Notes: generated by a model not told the origin, from the letters alone. Counted from the stretch's first letter, positions 8,212 through 17,673 are shown. The stretch: DNA of 64,000 bases from Cytobacillus sp. NCCP-133 (GCF_026011715.1 NZ_BRVM01000011.1:1-64000); one strand, 5' to 3'. A program made the numbers and translations.

Positions 8212-11200
8212 AATTGCCGGCCTGAAATATGATGGCATGCAAAAACAATACAAGGATACGACGTTTAACTTCCATAATGAGGAGACTTCCACAAACGGCC
8301 TCATTTCCATGATGAATGGCGGAGGGAAAGGAGTTTTCCTGCAAACTATCTTCCAGATCCTAAAACCCGGAACGGCATGGGGAAAGCAGAACAACCGCTA
8401 TTATCAGCAATTCTTTTTTAATAATAAAGAGCAATTTATTCCTTATACCTTTCATGTGCTTATTCAGTGGGAGCTCGACGGTGCTGACCGTAGGCATTTG
8501 GTGACGGGGGGGATGTTTTCAGCTGAACAGCGGATTTCCCTGAACGAAGAAAGCGGAGAAAGCAAGACGCTTGAACAGGAAGCGAAGATTGTCCCGAATA
8601 TCACCTTTTATACAAGAGAGTTTGAACGGAAAGAAGAGGCATCGCTTGATCATATTCCACTCTCTGAAGATGGTGAAGCAGCTGAAACGGATGGCCTGAA
8701 GGATTACTTAAAATGGAACGGATATGATGTTTACCGGGATACAAAGAAGCACTGCCGCATCCTTGATACGTACGGCATTAACCGCAAAGACTGGGATATA
8801 ATGAAAGATATTAACAGAGATGAAGGCGGTGTTGGAAAATTCTTTGAAGGCGCTGAGGACGATCACTCCCTGTTCCAGAAGCGAATTATTCCAACTGTCA
8901 GTCAGGTCCTTCACCGGACAGAGCACCAAAAGAACGATCTGGTGGAGATTTTTAAAAGTCAGGCAAGCATCGCGAAAGACCTGCCGGTTCTGTTAAAAAG
9001 AGAGCAGGCCCATAAGGAGTTCCTGGAGGATATTCTACCTTTTGAAGAAAGTCTTGCAAAGGGTGTCCAGCATAAAGAAATTGCTGAGGACAGCATCAAG
9101 GATGGAAGGCAGCTGCTTGGTGCTTTGGAGCATTTGAAAAAAACGGAAGAAGAAGCTCTAATTGAGCTGGAAAAGGAAATCGAAAAATTAACGGGGAAGC
9201 AAGTGGATCTACGCTTTCAGAAGAATAACCTTGAGTACGCAAAGGCCCATCGGGAAGTGGTGGATTGGGAGAAGAAATTAGCAGAAGAACAGAAAAAGCA
9301 TACGGTCCTTCAGGAAGCTGTAAAGGAAAAGCAGGAGCGAAAAGAGAACCTCGCTTTTCAGCTTTTATTGAAAGAGTGGCATGAAGAAGAACAAAGCATT
9401 CGCGCGCTTTCCCAGCAGATTGCGAAACTGGAGCAAAACAGCGGATTAGAGCAAGTAAATCACAGAATGGATGAAGTTAAAAAAGAAGCAGCACAGCAAT
9501 GGGAGAAGTCTTCTGCAGCCATTTGGGAAGCTGTAAAGAAGTATTCCGGGTATCAGAAATATCTGAAGAAAAAAGCGAATGATCTCTCGAAACAGGATAA
9601 GCAAAAGACAAAAGAGATCGCCAAGCTTCATACGGAAATTGATTTTCTGTATACACAAATTCATGATTTTGAGTCGAAAGAAGAAAAGCTCATCAAAGAA
9701 TACGGAGATCGCTTAACCTATGATCTGCAAGGATTTATTAAGAAGCTATCAAATCAGATTGAAATCAAAAAAGCGAGTATGCAAGATTTGCAGACAAAAG
9801 ATAAACAATCAAATGAAAAGCAGAATCAGCTTGCATCTGCCCATGGAACACTCGCTCAATCCATACAGTTTTCTGAAGAAAAATGTGAAGAGTTAAAGGT
9901 CAAAAGTGAAGAGCAGAACCGCAAAGAAGCGAAGCTGGCCGATAAACTGCACGGACTATTGGATGAAGTCACAGCTCCGTTTACGAACGCGCTTTTATCA
10001 AAGTATGCCCTAAAGGTGGAAGAGCTCCTCGGTCAGAATCGGGAGCAAGGGGAAGAAATGAAAAAAGCACTCTGGGAAACTCAGCTGGATTATGCCTTGA
10101 ATGATGAACATTTCTGGATTGCCAATAATGATGTGAAGGAACTGAAGGAGTGGATAGATGAAAAGACTGGGATTGACGTTTTCTACGGATCCCAATTCCT
10201 CCAATCCTTAAAACCGGAGGAAATGGCGAACCATTTGCTGGCGCACCCGCTTCTTCCTTATGGCTTAGTTGTAAGCAAGCCGCAATGGGAGAAAATTAAT
10301 CAGCAGGTTTTGGCAGGAAGAATGTTTAAAAGCCCGGTTCCGATTTTTATGCGTGAAGAAATGACGAGCGAAAATCAGCAGGGTTCTTTTGTGATGATTA
10401 CTGGCACGGAGAAGGAACTGCTGACAGATAAAAATCAATTCACGAACTGGAAAATTAAGATTGCGAAACAAATAGAAGAAAGGAAAGATACGCTTGCAGA
10501 GATTGAAAAAACGGAAACATCTTTACGACGAATTTTAAAAGAAATCGACCTCTACCTGGCGAATGACCTGGCCATTGATATCGATCGGGCGCTGAATGAG
10601 GAACAGGAAGCCATGGCTGCCAAGAAAACAGAATTACAGGCAATCATCGTGCAGGAGCAAAAAGAAACAGAACAGCAGCTGGGACTAAGAGAACAGCTGG
10701 AGAAGACAAAAGAAAAGGCTGGAAAACTATTAAAAGATGTAGAAACGCTTGAGGAATTTGACCGTGAAAAGTCGCTGCATCAGGAAAATAAGCGGGTAAT
10801 GCAAGAAAAAGAAAAACAAAAGGACGCATTCGCAGCCGCCCAGCAGGAGATTGCCAGCGAGCATCAAACAATCGCTGACCTGCAGGAAAAGTGGAGTCAA
10901 ACGTATCTGGAATGGAAACTATCCACCGAGCAACATATTAAAGAAATTAGCTTTTTTATTGAAAGTGCAGCTTTCCCAGGGGAAGAGAAGGCTGAAGCTT
11001 CTGAAGAGGTACCGCGTTTATCTTCCCATATGCTCGAAGAGGTCAACGGTAGCATTGATGAACTGAAACAGCTTCAAAAATCGAAAGAAGAACAAGCCAG
11101 TGAGTTGCTTGCGATTCAAGCGACTAGAGAATCTGAGCAAAAGCAGCAAAAGAAGCTGGAGAAAAAACTTAATGCTCTTAACGAAGAGTGGAAGGAAGCA

Positions 11201-12649
11201 TCAGAGCCGGATGAACCAATGAGTATTTTGGAAAACATGATGCAGACAGCCGCAAAAGAAACAAAGGCAGCGGAGAAGGAAGAGCGTGAACAGGAAAAGG
11301 CTGTAACCGTTGCGGAAACGTCTTTAAAGCATGCGATGGATCAGCGCAAAAAGGCAGCAAAAAAAGTGGACAAGCATGACAAGCAGCCGGAAGAATGGGA
11401 AGAACTTGATCTCGAAGTGAAAACAGTTGAAATTACGGACCAGACCAAACAGACGACGGCCGAAATGAAGCAAACAGAAGCGCGCAAAAAAGAAACCGAA
11501 CAAAATATTGCTGGTTTCGAAGGCGATCTGTTAACGCTATCTGTTATCCTGAAAGAGGATGCGGCTGCCTTTACAGAAGAGGATGTCGAGAAAATTAAGA
11601 GCCAAGGAAAGCAAAGTATCATTTCCTGGAGTGAAAAACACCAGGATATTCAGGAAGAAGGCAAGGAGAAGCACGCGAAAATTGAACAATCCTTGCGCAA
11701 TTTAAAGCTTAATATTGAAGGGAAGGATTGGGAGGTCCGCTTTAAGAATGAAGTCTTAACTACCCTCGATCACATGGATACAAGGCATTATGTGCATGTC
11801 CAAAGTGTGGTTCAAAACATGAAGCGCTTTTCACAGAGCGGCTTAGAGCAATTGGAACGTGACAAAGAACGGGCAGAGAAAGCGCAAAACTTTTGGGCGA
11901 GCCGTGCAAGCATGAAGGTGATGGGCATTGCAGAAGCGATTCGCTCGATGGCTGCCAAGATGAAGCTGAAGAATGAACGGGGTTCTTTCCCGCTCGTCCA
12001 GCTAAAAGAAGACATCCTGCCTAAAAAAGCGGAAGATGTCGAACCAATCCTGAAACAGCATTTCGTTTCGGCCATTAACAAAATTACGAAGCGATTCCAG
12101 GTGATTGACGACAATAATCTGGAGCTGGATCAGGAAATCAAACAGCTTATCAGTGATGAACAGATTTTGTTTGTCTCCCTAAGAAATCGCTACCCAGAGC
12201 TTTTGGTTTATAATATGCGTACTGATAATGCCTTCATGTACGGAAAACCGCAGCGCGAACATTACTCAACATGGCAGACAATCAACCAGGGTTCGAAAAC
12301 GAAATCCGATGGCAGCGGTGGACAAAAGCTATCCGCCCGCATGGTCATGATGATGATGCTCCTATCCGTAAAAAGTGAAACCGACCAAAGCTGGGTTCCA
12401 TTAGTCTGTGATAATCCGTTCGGACAGGCAGCGTCAGCTCATGTACTCGACCCCATCTTCGCTGTTGCCGAAAAACTGAAGTTCCAATTCATTGTCGTCA
12501 CGCCGCCTGAACTGGTGAAAACAGAAATCAGCCAGAGATTCGACGCGTATTATAAACTGGACTTTATTCGGGAAAAAGGAAAAGAGATTGTGTCGGATAC
12601 GATAGTTCCGGCTTTTCGGATCTATCAGGGGGAGGAAGCTGTTCATTAA
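8189..12649 (+). CDS. jetC: Wadjet protein JetC, SMC/MukB-like ATPase
   Basis: A 1486-residue SMC-like protein with an N-terminal ATP-binding segment, a very long Glu/Lys/Gln-rich coiled coil broken by a hinge-like region at about residues 600-760, and a C-terminal ABC-type lobe. It would power DNA loop extrusion that recognises closed circular DNA. The C-terminal signature GSGGQKLSARM is clear. Two motifs are odd: the P-loop reads MMNGGGKGVF near residue 47, with Gly where Ser or Thr normally follows Lys, and the Walker B segment reads VPLVCDNPFGQ, with Asn in place of the usual Glu. Whether these are normal for this Wadjet type must be checked against homologues. The start has GAGGAGG upstream. 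Confidence 0.87.
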   Translation: MPKIHRIRIAGLKYDGMQKQYKDTTFNFHNEETSTNGLISMMNGGGKGVFLQTIFQILKPGTAWGKQNNRYYQQFFFNNKEQFIPYTFHVLIQWELDGADRRHLVTGGMFSAEQRISLNEESGESKTLEQEAKIVPNITFYTREFERKEEASLDHIPLSEDGEAAETDGLKDYLKWNGYDVYRDTKKHCRILDTYGINRKDWDIMKDINRDEGGVGKFFEGAEDDHSLFQKRIIPTVSQVLHRTEHQKNDLVEIFKSQASIAKDLPVLLKREQAHKEFLEDILPFEESLAKGVQHKEIAEDSIKDGRQLLGALEHLKKTEEEALIELEKEIEKLTGKQVDLRFQKNNLEYAKAHREVVDWEKKLAEEQKKHTVLQEAVKEKQERKENLAFQLLLKEWHEEEQSIRALSQQIAKLEQNSGLEQVNHRMDEVKKEAAQQWEKSSAAIWEAVKKYSGYQKYLKKKANDLSKQDKQKTKEIAKLHTEIDFLYTQIHDFESKEEKLIKEYGDRLTYDLQGFIKKLSNQIEIKKASMQDLQTKDKQSNEKQNQLASAHGTLAQSIQFSEEKCEELKVKSEEQNRKEAKLADKLHGLLDEVTAPFTNALLSKYALKVEELLGQNREQGEEMKKALWETQLDYALNDEHFWIANNDVKELKEWIDEKTGIDVFYGSQFLQSLKPEEMANHLLAHPLLPYGLVVSKPQWEKINQQVLAGRMFKSPVPIFMREEMTSENQQGSFVMITGTEKELLTDKNQFTNWKIKIAKQIEERKDTLAEIEKTETSLRRILKEIDLYLANDLAIDIDRALNEEQEAMAAKKTELQAIIVQEQKETEQQLGLREQLEKTKEKAGKLLKDVETLEEFDREKSLHQENKRVMQEKEKQKDAFAAAQQEIASEHQTIADLQEKWSQTYLEWKLSTEQHIKEISFFIESAAFPGEEKAEASEEVPRLSSHMLEEVNGSIDELKQLQKSKEEQASELLAIQATRESEQKQQKKLEKKLNALNEEWKEASEPDEPMSILENMMQTAAKETKAAEKEEREQEKAVTVAETSLKHAMDQRKKAAKKVDKHDKQPEEWEELDLEVKTVEITDQTKQTTAEMKQTEARKKETEQNIAGFEGDLLTLSVILKEDAAAFTEEDVEKIKSQGKQSIISWSEKHQDIQEEGKEKHAKIEQSLRNLKLNIEGKDWEVRFKNEVLTTLDHMDTRHYVHVQSVVQNMKRFSQSGLEQLERDKERAEKAQNFWASRASMKVMGIAEAIRSMAAKMKLKNERGSFPLVQLKEDILPKKAEDVEPILKQHFVSAINKITKRFQVIDDNNLELDQEIKQLISDEQILFVSLRNRYPELLVYNMRTDNAFMYGKPQREHYSTWQTINQGSKTKSDGSGGQKLSARMVMMMMLLSVKSETDQSWVPLVCDNPFGQAASAHVLDPIFAVAEKLKFQFIVVTPPELVKTEISQRFDAYYKLDFIREKGKEIVSDTIVPAFRIYQGEEAVH

Positions 12650-12676
12650 ATTAGAGATTAGACAAAAAATTAAGTA

Positions 12677-12704
12677 TTGCCATTTTAAAAAAACTATGTA
12701 ATAC
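12677..12704 (+). promoter_or_regulatory. possible promoter of the SAM riboswitch transcript
   Basis: TTGCCA (12677-12682), 16 bp, TAATAC (12699-12704). This is a modest sigma-A match about 30 bp upstream of the aptamer. Confidence 0.4.
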
Positions 12705-12732
12705 TTGGTTGAAAATTAATATCTTATATAAA

Positions 12733-12885
12733 TTCTTATCCAGAGAGGTGGAGGGACTGGCCCTGCGAAGCCTCAGCAACCCCTGATTATTTCAGGAAGG
12801 TGCTAATTCCAACAGAGTTAACGCTCTGGGAGATAAGAGGTCATTTTGGATAGTAAAGGCCTCTTATGATGAGAGGCCTTTTTTT
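12733..12885 (+). promoter_or_regulatory. SAM-I (S-box) riboswitch with terminator
   Basis: All conserved S-box blocks are present: CTTATCCAGAGAGGTGGAGG, CTGGCCC, GAAGCCTCAGCAACC, AAGGTGCTAATTCC and a closing GATAAG that pairs with CTTATC to form P1. The terminator (12857-12879) has 8-bp arms AGGCCTCT and AGAGGCCT followed by seven T. An antiterminator is possible: ATAAGAGG (12833-12840) is complementary to CCTCTTAT (12860-12867), so SAM binding frees the terminator and turns expression off. The downstream gene is a small methyltransferase. Confidence 0.95.
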
Positions 12886-12947
12886 GCTGCTCTTTTATAA
12901 TTTGAGGCTGACTTAGATAAGAACGAAGAAAGAGGAGGAATGGCAAA

Positions 12948-13526
12948 ATGGAAAACGGCGTTATACAAGTACCGGAAGCCTATTCGAGGATATTGCAGGA
13001 ATCTAATGTGCTCGGCTTCGGGGAGTCATGTGATAGAAAAACAGGATTTTTATTAAAGGGGCTTGCTGCCTCAAAACCAGGAGGCAACTTTTTGGAGCTT
13101 GGAACAGGTACGGGAGCGTCTGCTTCATGGATCATTGACGGGATGGATCAAGGAAGTAAGCTTACGACCGTTGATATTGATTCGACAGTGCAATCTATCG
13201 CGAGAAAGTACCTCGGAACCGACAGCAGAATCTCATTTTGCTGTGAGGACGGGGCAGCTTTTATTCAAAATCTTTCGGAAGGGTTTGATTTTATCTTTGC
13301 AGACACCTGGCCGGGAAAATTTGAGCTTTTGGACAAAACATTGGATCATTTAAATATTGGAGGTTTTTATGTGATTCATGATGTGTTCCCGCAATCGAAA
13401 TTGCCTGAAGAATTTAGAATCAAAGCGACTAAACTTCATAAAATTCTGCAAGACAGATCCGATTTGGATATTACAGAATTAGATTGGTCTACTGGGCTGA
13501 TACTGGCAGTGAAGACTTCGGTTTAA
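12948..13526 (+). CDS. class I SAM-dependent (O-)methyltransferase controlled by the S-box
   Basis: A 192-residue Rossmann-fold methyltransferase. The SAM motif FLELGTGTGASASW lies near residue 46, followed by LTTVDIDS (acidic loop binding the SAM ribose) and FDFIFADTWPGKF near residue 115. The layout resembles small O-methyltransferases, but the methyl acceptor cannot be told. GAGGAGG precedes the ATG at 12948. The SAM-I riboswitch upstream implies it is expressed when SAM or methionine is low, which is unusual for an enzyme that consumes SAM and hints at a role in methionine or sulfur recycling. A gap of 220 bp separates it from the aminotransferase. Confidence 0.85.
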   Translation: MENGVIQVPEAYSRILQESNVLGFGESCDRKTGFLLKGLAASKPGGNFLELGTGTGASASWIIDGMDQGSKLTTVDIDSTVQSIARKYLGTDSRISFCCEDGAAFIQNLSEGFDFIFADTWPGKFELLDKTLDHLNIGGFYVIHDVFPQSKLPEEFRIKATKLHKILQDRSDLDITELDWSTGLILAVKTSV

Positions 13527-13746
13527 GAGAACGAATCGGTGCGTAAAAGAAGGCGTTCTTCACAATCATATGATACGAAAAAAAAGGGCCGTTTGTCATA
13601 CTGTCCTGTATAGTGTGTCACAAAGGAAGATTGGGGAAAAGTAAAAAGACATTTCGAAGAGCATTTGCTTTATTAAGGTTTTGTGGAGCATCTTACGCAA
13701 GAAGTTTATAATGAATAATAAGACTACTAGAAGGGTGTAGATAGAA

Positions 13747-14937
13747 GTGAATGCTGGTTCTGTTTTTCCAGATAATATCCAAAAGGCGCTTCGGAATAAT
13801 CCGCCTGGGGAATGGATTCCGGAGATTCCAAAAGATTGTATCCGCCTGCATTGCGGCTATCCGGCACCTGCCCTTGTGCCTGATGAAGAGGTAAAGGCAG
13901 CTGTTAAAAGTCTATTAGAAGAAGAACATGATTTGCCGCTCCTTTATATAGGAAGTCCCAAGATTTTAAAACTCAAGGAACAGATTATAACAAGATTGAA
14001 AGAGCGGGGTATATCTGTAGCGGAAGAAGAGCTTTTGATAACTTCGGGTGCCTCTCAGGCGATCGACCTGATTGCCCGCATTCTCCTTGATGAGGAGGCA
14101 ATCGTGGCAATAGAATCTCCCACTTATATGGAGGCTTTAGAAATTTTTCAAAATTATACAAGTCATATAATTAGTATTCCTGTTGATAAGCAAGGTCTTC
14201 AAACAGATGTATTGGAAGAGATTCTAAAAGAAAGGAAGCAAAAAGGGCTGACCCTGCCGCGTCTTCTCTATACGATTCCAACGTTTCAAAATCCTACAGG
14301 GACGACGATGACAGAAGAACGCAGGCAGCATGTGCTAATGCTTGCCGACAGGTATAATTTCTTAATAGTAGAAGACGATGCTTATGGGGAATTATCTTTT
14401 AATAAAAGGCTGGCCATGCTAAAAGAAATGGATCAAAGCTCCAGAGTTCTGCATGTCGGTTCGTTATCCAAGATAGTGGCACCAGGCATGCGTATTGGAT
14501 GGATGGCAGGAACAAGTCAAATCATCCATGCATGCGCCTGGTTTAAAAAAGATCTGAACCATCCGTTTGCTCAAGCCGCCATGTCTGTCTATTTAACAAA
14601 AACCGATTTTAATAAAAAACTAGTCACTTTGAGGGATACATACCGGTCCAAATGCGCCGTTTTGATCTCCGCACTGGAAAAGTATCTTCCTGAATCAGCT
14701 TCCTGGTATGTGCCAGAAGGCGGTTACTTTGTTTGGATGAAAGTTCCTGGTGCCGATACTTCAAAAATGTTGACACAATCGCTAGCGGAGGGGGTATCTT
14801 ATATTCCGGGCAAATACTTTTTCATGGATCAAGCAGATGGAACGGAATTTCTGCGCCTTTCCTTCAGTTATGCGGGTGAAAAGGAAATAACAGAGGGGAT
14901 TCGCAGGCTGGGAAGAGTTGTAGGAGCTTATCTTTGA
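13747..14937 (+). CDS. PLP-dependent class I/II aminotransferase
   Basis: A 396-residue fold-type I aminotransferase. The PLP-binding lysine is in HVGSLSKIVAPGMRIGW near residue 240; TSGASQAID near residue 98 and VEDDAYGEL near residue 207 complete the cofactor site. The sequence is close to the LysN/MocR-type aminotransferase group that acts on 2-aminoadipate, aromatic or branched-chain amino acids, but it lacks the N-terminal GntR domain of MocR regulators. The GTG at 13747 follows GAAGGGTG by 8-9 nt. Neighbours do not define the substrate. Confidence 0.85.
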   Translation: MNAGSVFPDNIQKALRNNPPGEWIPEIPKDCIRLHCGYPAPALVPDEEVKAAVKSLLEEEHDLPLLYIGSPKILKLKEQIITRLKERGISVAEEELLITSGASQAIDLIARILLDEEAIVAIESPTYMEALEIFQNYTSHIISIPVDKQGLQTDVLEEILKERKQKGLTLPRLLYTIPTFQNPTGTTMTEERRQHVLMLADRYNFLIVEDDAYGELSFNKRLAMLKEMDQSSRVLHVGSLSKIVAPGMRIGWMAGTSQIIHACAWFKKDLNHPFAQAAMSVYLTKTDFNKKLVTLRDTYRSKCAVLISALEKYLPESASWYVPEGGYFVWMKVPGADTSKMLTQSLAEGVSYIPGKYFFMDQADGTEFLRLSFSYAGEKEITEGIRRLGRVVGAYL

Positions 14938-14985
14938 ATGAAAAATTTACATTCGAAATTGTAAAATGGAAATGGAGCGTGCTAG

Positions 14986-15639
14986 ATGACAAATAGCAGA
15001 ACGAATCCAAAAGTTGATGAATTTTTAAGTAAAGCTAACCAGTGGCAGGTTGAATTTAAGAAGCTGAGAAGTATCGTTCTTGATTGTGGGCTGACCGAAG
15101 AGTTTAAGTGGATGCATCCTTGTTATACCTTAGAGAATAAAAACATCGTTCTCATACATGGATTTAAAGAATATTGTGCGCTTCTGTTTCACAAAGGTGC
15201 GCTGTTAAAGGATACCCATCGAATTCTAATTCAGCAAACGGAGAATGTACAGGCAGCGCGTCAGATTCGGTTCACCAATGTTCAAGAAATAGCTGAAATG
15301 GAAACCATCCTGAAAATATATATCAATGAAGCCATAGAAGTTGAAAAAAACGGGTTGGAAATCAAACCTAAAGAGCATAAAGAATACATAATTCCCGAAG
15401 AACTTGAACATAAATTCACTGAAACCCCTGCTTTGAAAACTGCTTTTGATGCTTTGACGCCGGGAAGGCAACGAGCGTATATTCTTCATTTTTCCCAGCC
15501 CAAACAATCCAAAACGCGAGTATCAAGGATTGAAATATGCATGCCGAAAATTCTCGATGAAAAGGGATTAACTGATTTTACTTGTGGACTATCACAAAAA
15601 AAGCCCAACTGTGACGGCTCGCATAAGAACATTCGATAA
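14986..15639 (+). CDS. YdeI/YdhG-like DUF1801 protein with a C-terminal CDGSH-like tail
   Basis: A 217-residue protein. Residues 1-115 resemble the DUF1801 (YdhG/YdeI) fold, with LIHGFKEYCALLFHKGALL near residue 55. Residues 130-190 resemble the OmdA-like C-terminal domain of YdeI, with LTPGRQRAYILHFSQPKQ. The last 30 residues add a CDGSH iron-sulfur type motif, TCGLSQKKPNCDGSH. Canonical CDGSH clusters use three Cys and one His; here the first Cys position appears to be Phe, so cluster binding is uncertain. GGAG lies ahead of the ATG. Function is unknown. Confidence 0.75.
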   Translation: MTNSRTNPKVDEFLSKANQWQVEFKKLRSIVLDCGLTEEFKWMHPCYTLENKNIVLIHGFKEYCALLFHKGALLKDTHRILIQQTENVQAARQIRFTNVQEIAEMETILKIYINEAIEVEKNGLEIKPKEHKEYIIPEELEHKFTETPALKTAFDALTPGRQRAYILHFSQPKQSKTRVSRIEICMPKILDEKGLTDFTCGLSQKKPNCDGSHKNIR

Positions 15640-15761
15640 GATCAATTTTGATAACAGCCATCTAGTGAATTACTGAATAATGAACATCTCTTCAGAATTA
15701 AGATTTTTCAAGAGAAGGGCGTTTTCCGTAACAAGAAAGGTGCCCTTCTTTCTATCATAAA

Positions 15762-16043
15762 TCATAGTTTAACCTTAACCTCAGTACCGTCCTTCGCTAT
15801 GACATCTACTAGCACGATCCCTTTATGTTTTTTCAGTTCCTTGACGATAGGCTTTAGCGCTTTTTTGTCTATCAAAGGAAAGGTAAAGTCCAGATTTTTT
15901 CTTTCGAAGTGCTCTTTTGTCTATTTATTTGCATTTTGATGAAAAAATTTTGAACACAAAATTGAAATAGCAATGCTTAAAAAAGCATATGGAATTGGGA
16001 TGGTTAACCGAATGTCTTTGGCTTTCACTTTTAAATGCAGCAT
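15762..16043 (-). pseudogene. small membrane-associated protein gene with one premature TAG
   Basis: On the minus strand one frame of 94 codons runs from an ATG at 16043 to a TGA at 15762, broken only by a TAG at 15921-15923 after codon 40. The N-terminal part has a hydrophobic stretch (RLTIPIPYAFLSIAISIL); the C-terminal part ends LKKHKGIVLVDVIAKDGTEV. Conservation of sense on both sides of the stop suggests recent inactivation or a sequencing error. I do not recognise a named function; it probably formed a pair with the remnant at 16054-16205. Confidence 0.6.
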
Positions 16044-16053
16044 AAGCAATTCA

Positions 16054-16205
16054 CTAATCAATGATGACCGAAACGGTATCTCCGTTTGCCGATTTAATAT
16101 CAACAATTTGGCCATCTCATTCGTTTTCAATTGCTTCCATAATTAGGCTTATGTCTATATCTTTAACATATTTTTCTGATTGAGGAATGCTCGCTGCGAT
16201 GCTGT
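16054..16205 (-). pseudogene. C-terminal remnant of a SHOCT-like small protein gene
   Basis: The minus-strand frame reads about 50 residues ending NGDTVSVIID before a TAG at 16054-16056, with an in-frame TGA after IMEAIENE. The segment DGQIVDIKSANGDTVSV resembles C-termini of small Bacillus SHOCT-like proteins. No intact 5' end is present. It lies 10 bp upstream of the other broken gene at 15762-16043, so an old two-gene operon has decayed here. Confidence 0.45.
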
Positions 16206-16274
16206 GTGGATCTTAATCATAGGGATACATAATTGCATTTAATTGTCCTGTTCTGAGTGAAAGTTTGTTCAATG

Positions 16275-16321
16275 AAAAAAACCACAGAAGGTGTCTGCCT
16301 GACGCACTTTCTGTGGTTTTT
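16275..16321 (-). terminator. guaC terminator
   Basis: ACCACAGAA pairs with TTCTGTGGT; on the minus strand the hairpin is followed by a run of seven T. It lies about 135 bp after the guaC stop. Confidence 0.75.
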
Positions 16322-16455
16322 AATATAAAGGAACAAATGTTTGTTCTTGGTGTAAATCATTGTAATGAAATAGAATGGTGACAAAAAAGATTGTTTTTGA
16401 TATTTTTAAAATAAAAGATGAGCAAACGACTCCTGCTCACCTGCCAATGAAAGGT

Positions 16456-17445
16456 TTAAAATACCCTGTCACCATTAAAGATCGAATTCTTAACAATAAC
16501 ATAATCGACATGGCGGATGGCATCCAGCTTGTTTCCGCCTGCATAAGAAATGGAGGATTGAAGATCCTGCTCCATTTCTTTCAGTGTATCTGCTAAGGAT
16601 CCTTTATGCTCTACTAAAATTCTCTTGCCTTCAACATTTTTCTTTTCGCCTTTTTGGAATTCTGAGGCTGAACCAAAGTATTCTTTATAAAGCTTCCCGT
16701 CTTTCTCATTCTCGATGGTTTTTCCAGGTGACTCTTCATGTCCTGCAAATAAGGAACCAATCATCACCATTGCTGCACCAAATCGAATGGATTTAGCAAT
16801 ATCACCGTGTGTGCGGAGACCTCCATCGGCTATTATCGGCTTGCTTGCTGCCTTTGAACACCAGTGAAGTGCAGCCAATTGCCAGCCGCCAGTTCCAAAT
16901 CCTGTCTTAATCTTTGTAATGCATACCTTACCAGGTCCAATGCCAACTTTTGTGGCATCAGCACCAGCATTCTCTAATTCTCTGACTGCTTCCGGGGTTC
17001 CGATATTACCAGCAATTACAAAGCTTTGAGGAAGGTATTTCTTAATATGCTGAATCATTTGGATGACAGCATTGGAATGGCCGTGAGCTATATCGATTGT
17101 AACGTATTCCGGTGAAAGCCTTTCATCTGCGATTTGCTGTATAAACCCATATTCGCCTTCTTTCACACCAACACTGATTGAAGAGTATAATCCGCGGTCC
17201 TTCATTTCTTTTATAAAAGAAATCCGCTTTTCTGGTTCGAATCGATGCATGATATAGAAATAACCATTCTCCGCTAAGTATATGGCAATTTTCTCATCTA
17301 TGATCGTCTGCATATTGGCAGGCACCACAGGAAGCTTAAACGCACGTCCTCCTAACTTTACCGTAGTATCACATTCAGAGCGGCTTTTAATGATACTTTT
17401 TGCTGGAATTAATTGAATATCTTCATAATCGAATACATTTTCCAT
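16456..17445 (-). CDS. guaC: GMP reductase
   Basis: A 329-residue IMPDH/GMPR-family enzyme that converts GMP to IMP using NADPH, linking guanine and adenine pools. Diagnostic features are [12 protein letters not shown] at the N-terminus, [19 protein letters not shown], the active-site loop [17 protein letters not shown] with the catalytic Cys, and [15 protein letters not shown]. It lacks the CBS insert of IMP dehydrogenase, and B. subtilis GuaC is about the same length (326). I chose the ATG at 17445, which has GGAGGG before it; the open frame runs 20 codons further upstream without a ribosome binding site. A promoter, a hairpin and a terminator precede it. Confidence 0.95.
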   Translation of the reverse strand: MENVFDYEDIQLIPAKSIIKSRSECDTTVKLGGRAFKLPVVPANMQTIIDEKIAIYLAENGYFYIMHRFEPEKRISFIKEMKDRGLYSSISVGVKEGEYGFIQQIADERLSPEYVTIDIAHGHSNAVIQMIQHIKKYLPQSFVIAGNIGTPEAVRELENAGADATKVGIGPGKVCITKIKTGFGTGGWQLAALHWCSKAASKPIIADGGLRTHGDIAKSIRFGAAMVMIGSLFAGHEESPGKTIENEKDGKLYKEYFGSASEFQKGEKKNVEGKRILVEHKGSLADTLKEMEQDLQSSISYAGGNKLDAIRHVDYVIVKNSIFNGDRVF

Positions 17446-17600
17446 CGTTACCCTCCTGAAACATATAAATAAACCGTAACTGAATAAGAAATACGACCAT
17501 TGCATGGATAGGTTTTTCGGTTTGGATCAATCTTATACAAAAAGGGAGAAAGCATCATGATAAGCAGAAGAGTATTTTCAATCAGAGTTCATCCGAAAAT

Positions 17601-17629
17601 AAAAAAGAGCTTAGAAACCTCCTAAGCTC
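17601..17629 (-). terminator. intrinsic terminator in the guaC leader
   Basis: On the minus strand GAGCTTAG pairs with CTAAGCTC and is followed by six T. It sits about 155 bp upstream of guaC and downstream of a promoter at 17674-17702, so it could be an attenuator for guaC rather than the end of an upstream gene, which is only a pseudogene here. Confidence 0.7.
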
Positions 17630-17644
17630 AAATGGATAATAGGG

Positions 17645-17667
17645 GGTCAACTTGTGATAGCTCGACC
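17645..17667 (-). promoter_or_regulatory. leader hairpin upstream of the guaC attenuator
   Basis: GGTCGA and TTGACC (minus strand) can pair over 6 bp including one G-U pair, immediately after the predicted transcription start and before the terminator. It may be part of a small regulatory leader; no known riboswitch class was recognised. Confidence 0.3.
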
Positions 17668-17673
17668 AATTTC

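Noticed and set aside
4890-12649. Housekeeping MukBEF/MksBEF condensin
   Set aside because: The fourth gene encodes a Toprim-type nuclease (DxD motif), which marks Wadjet systems.
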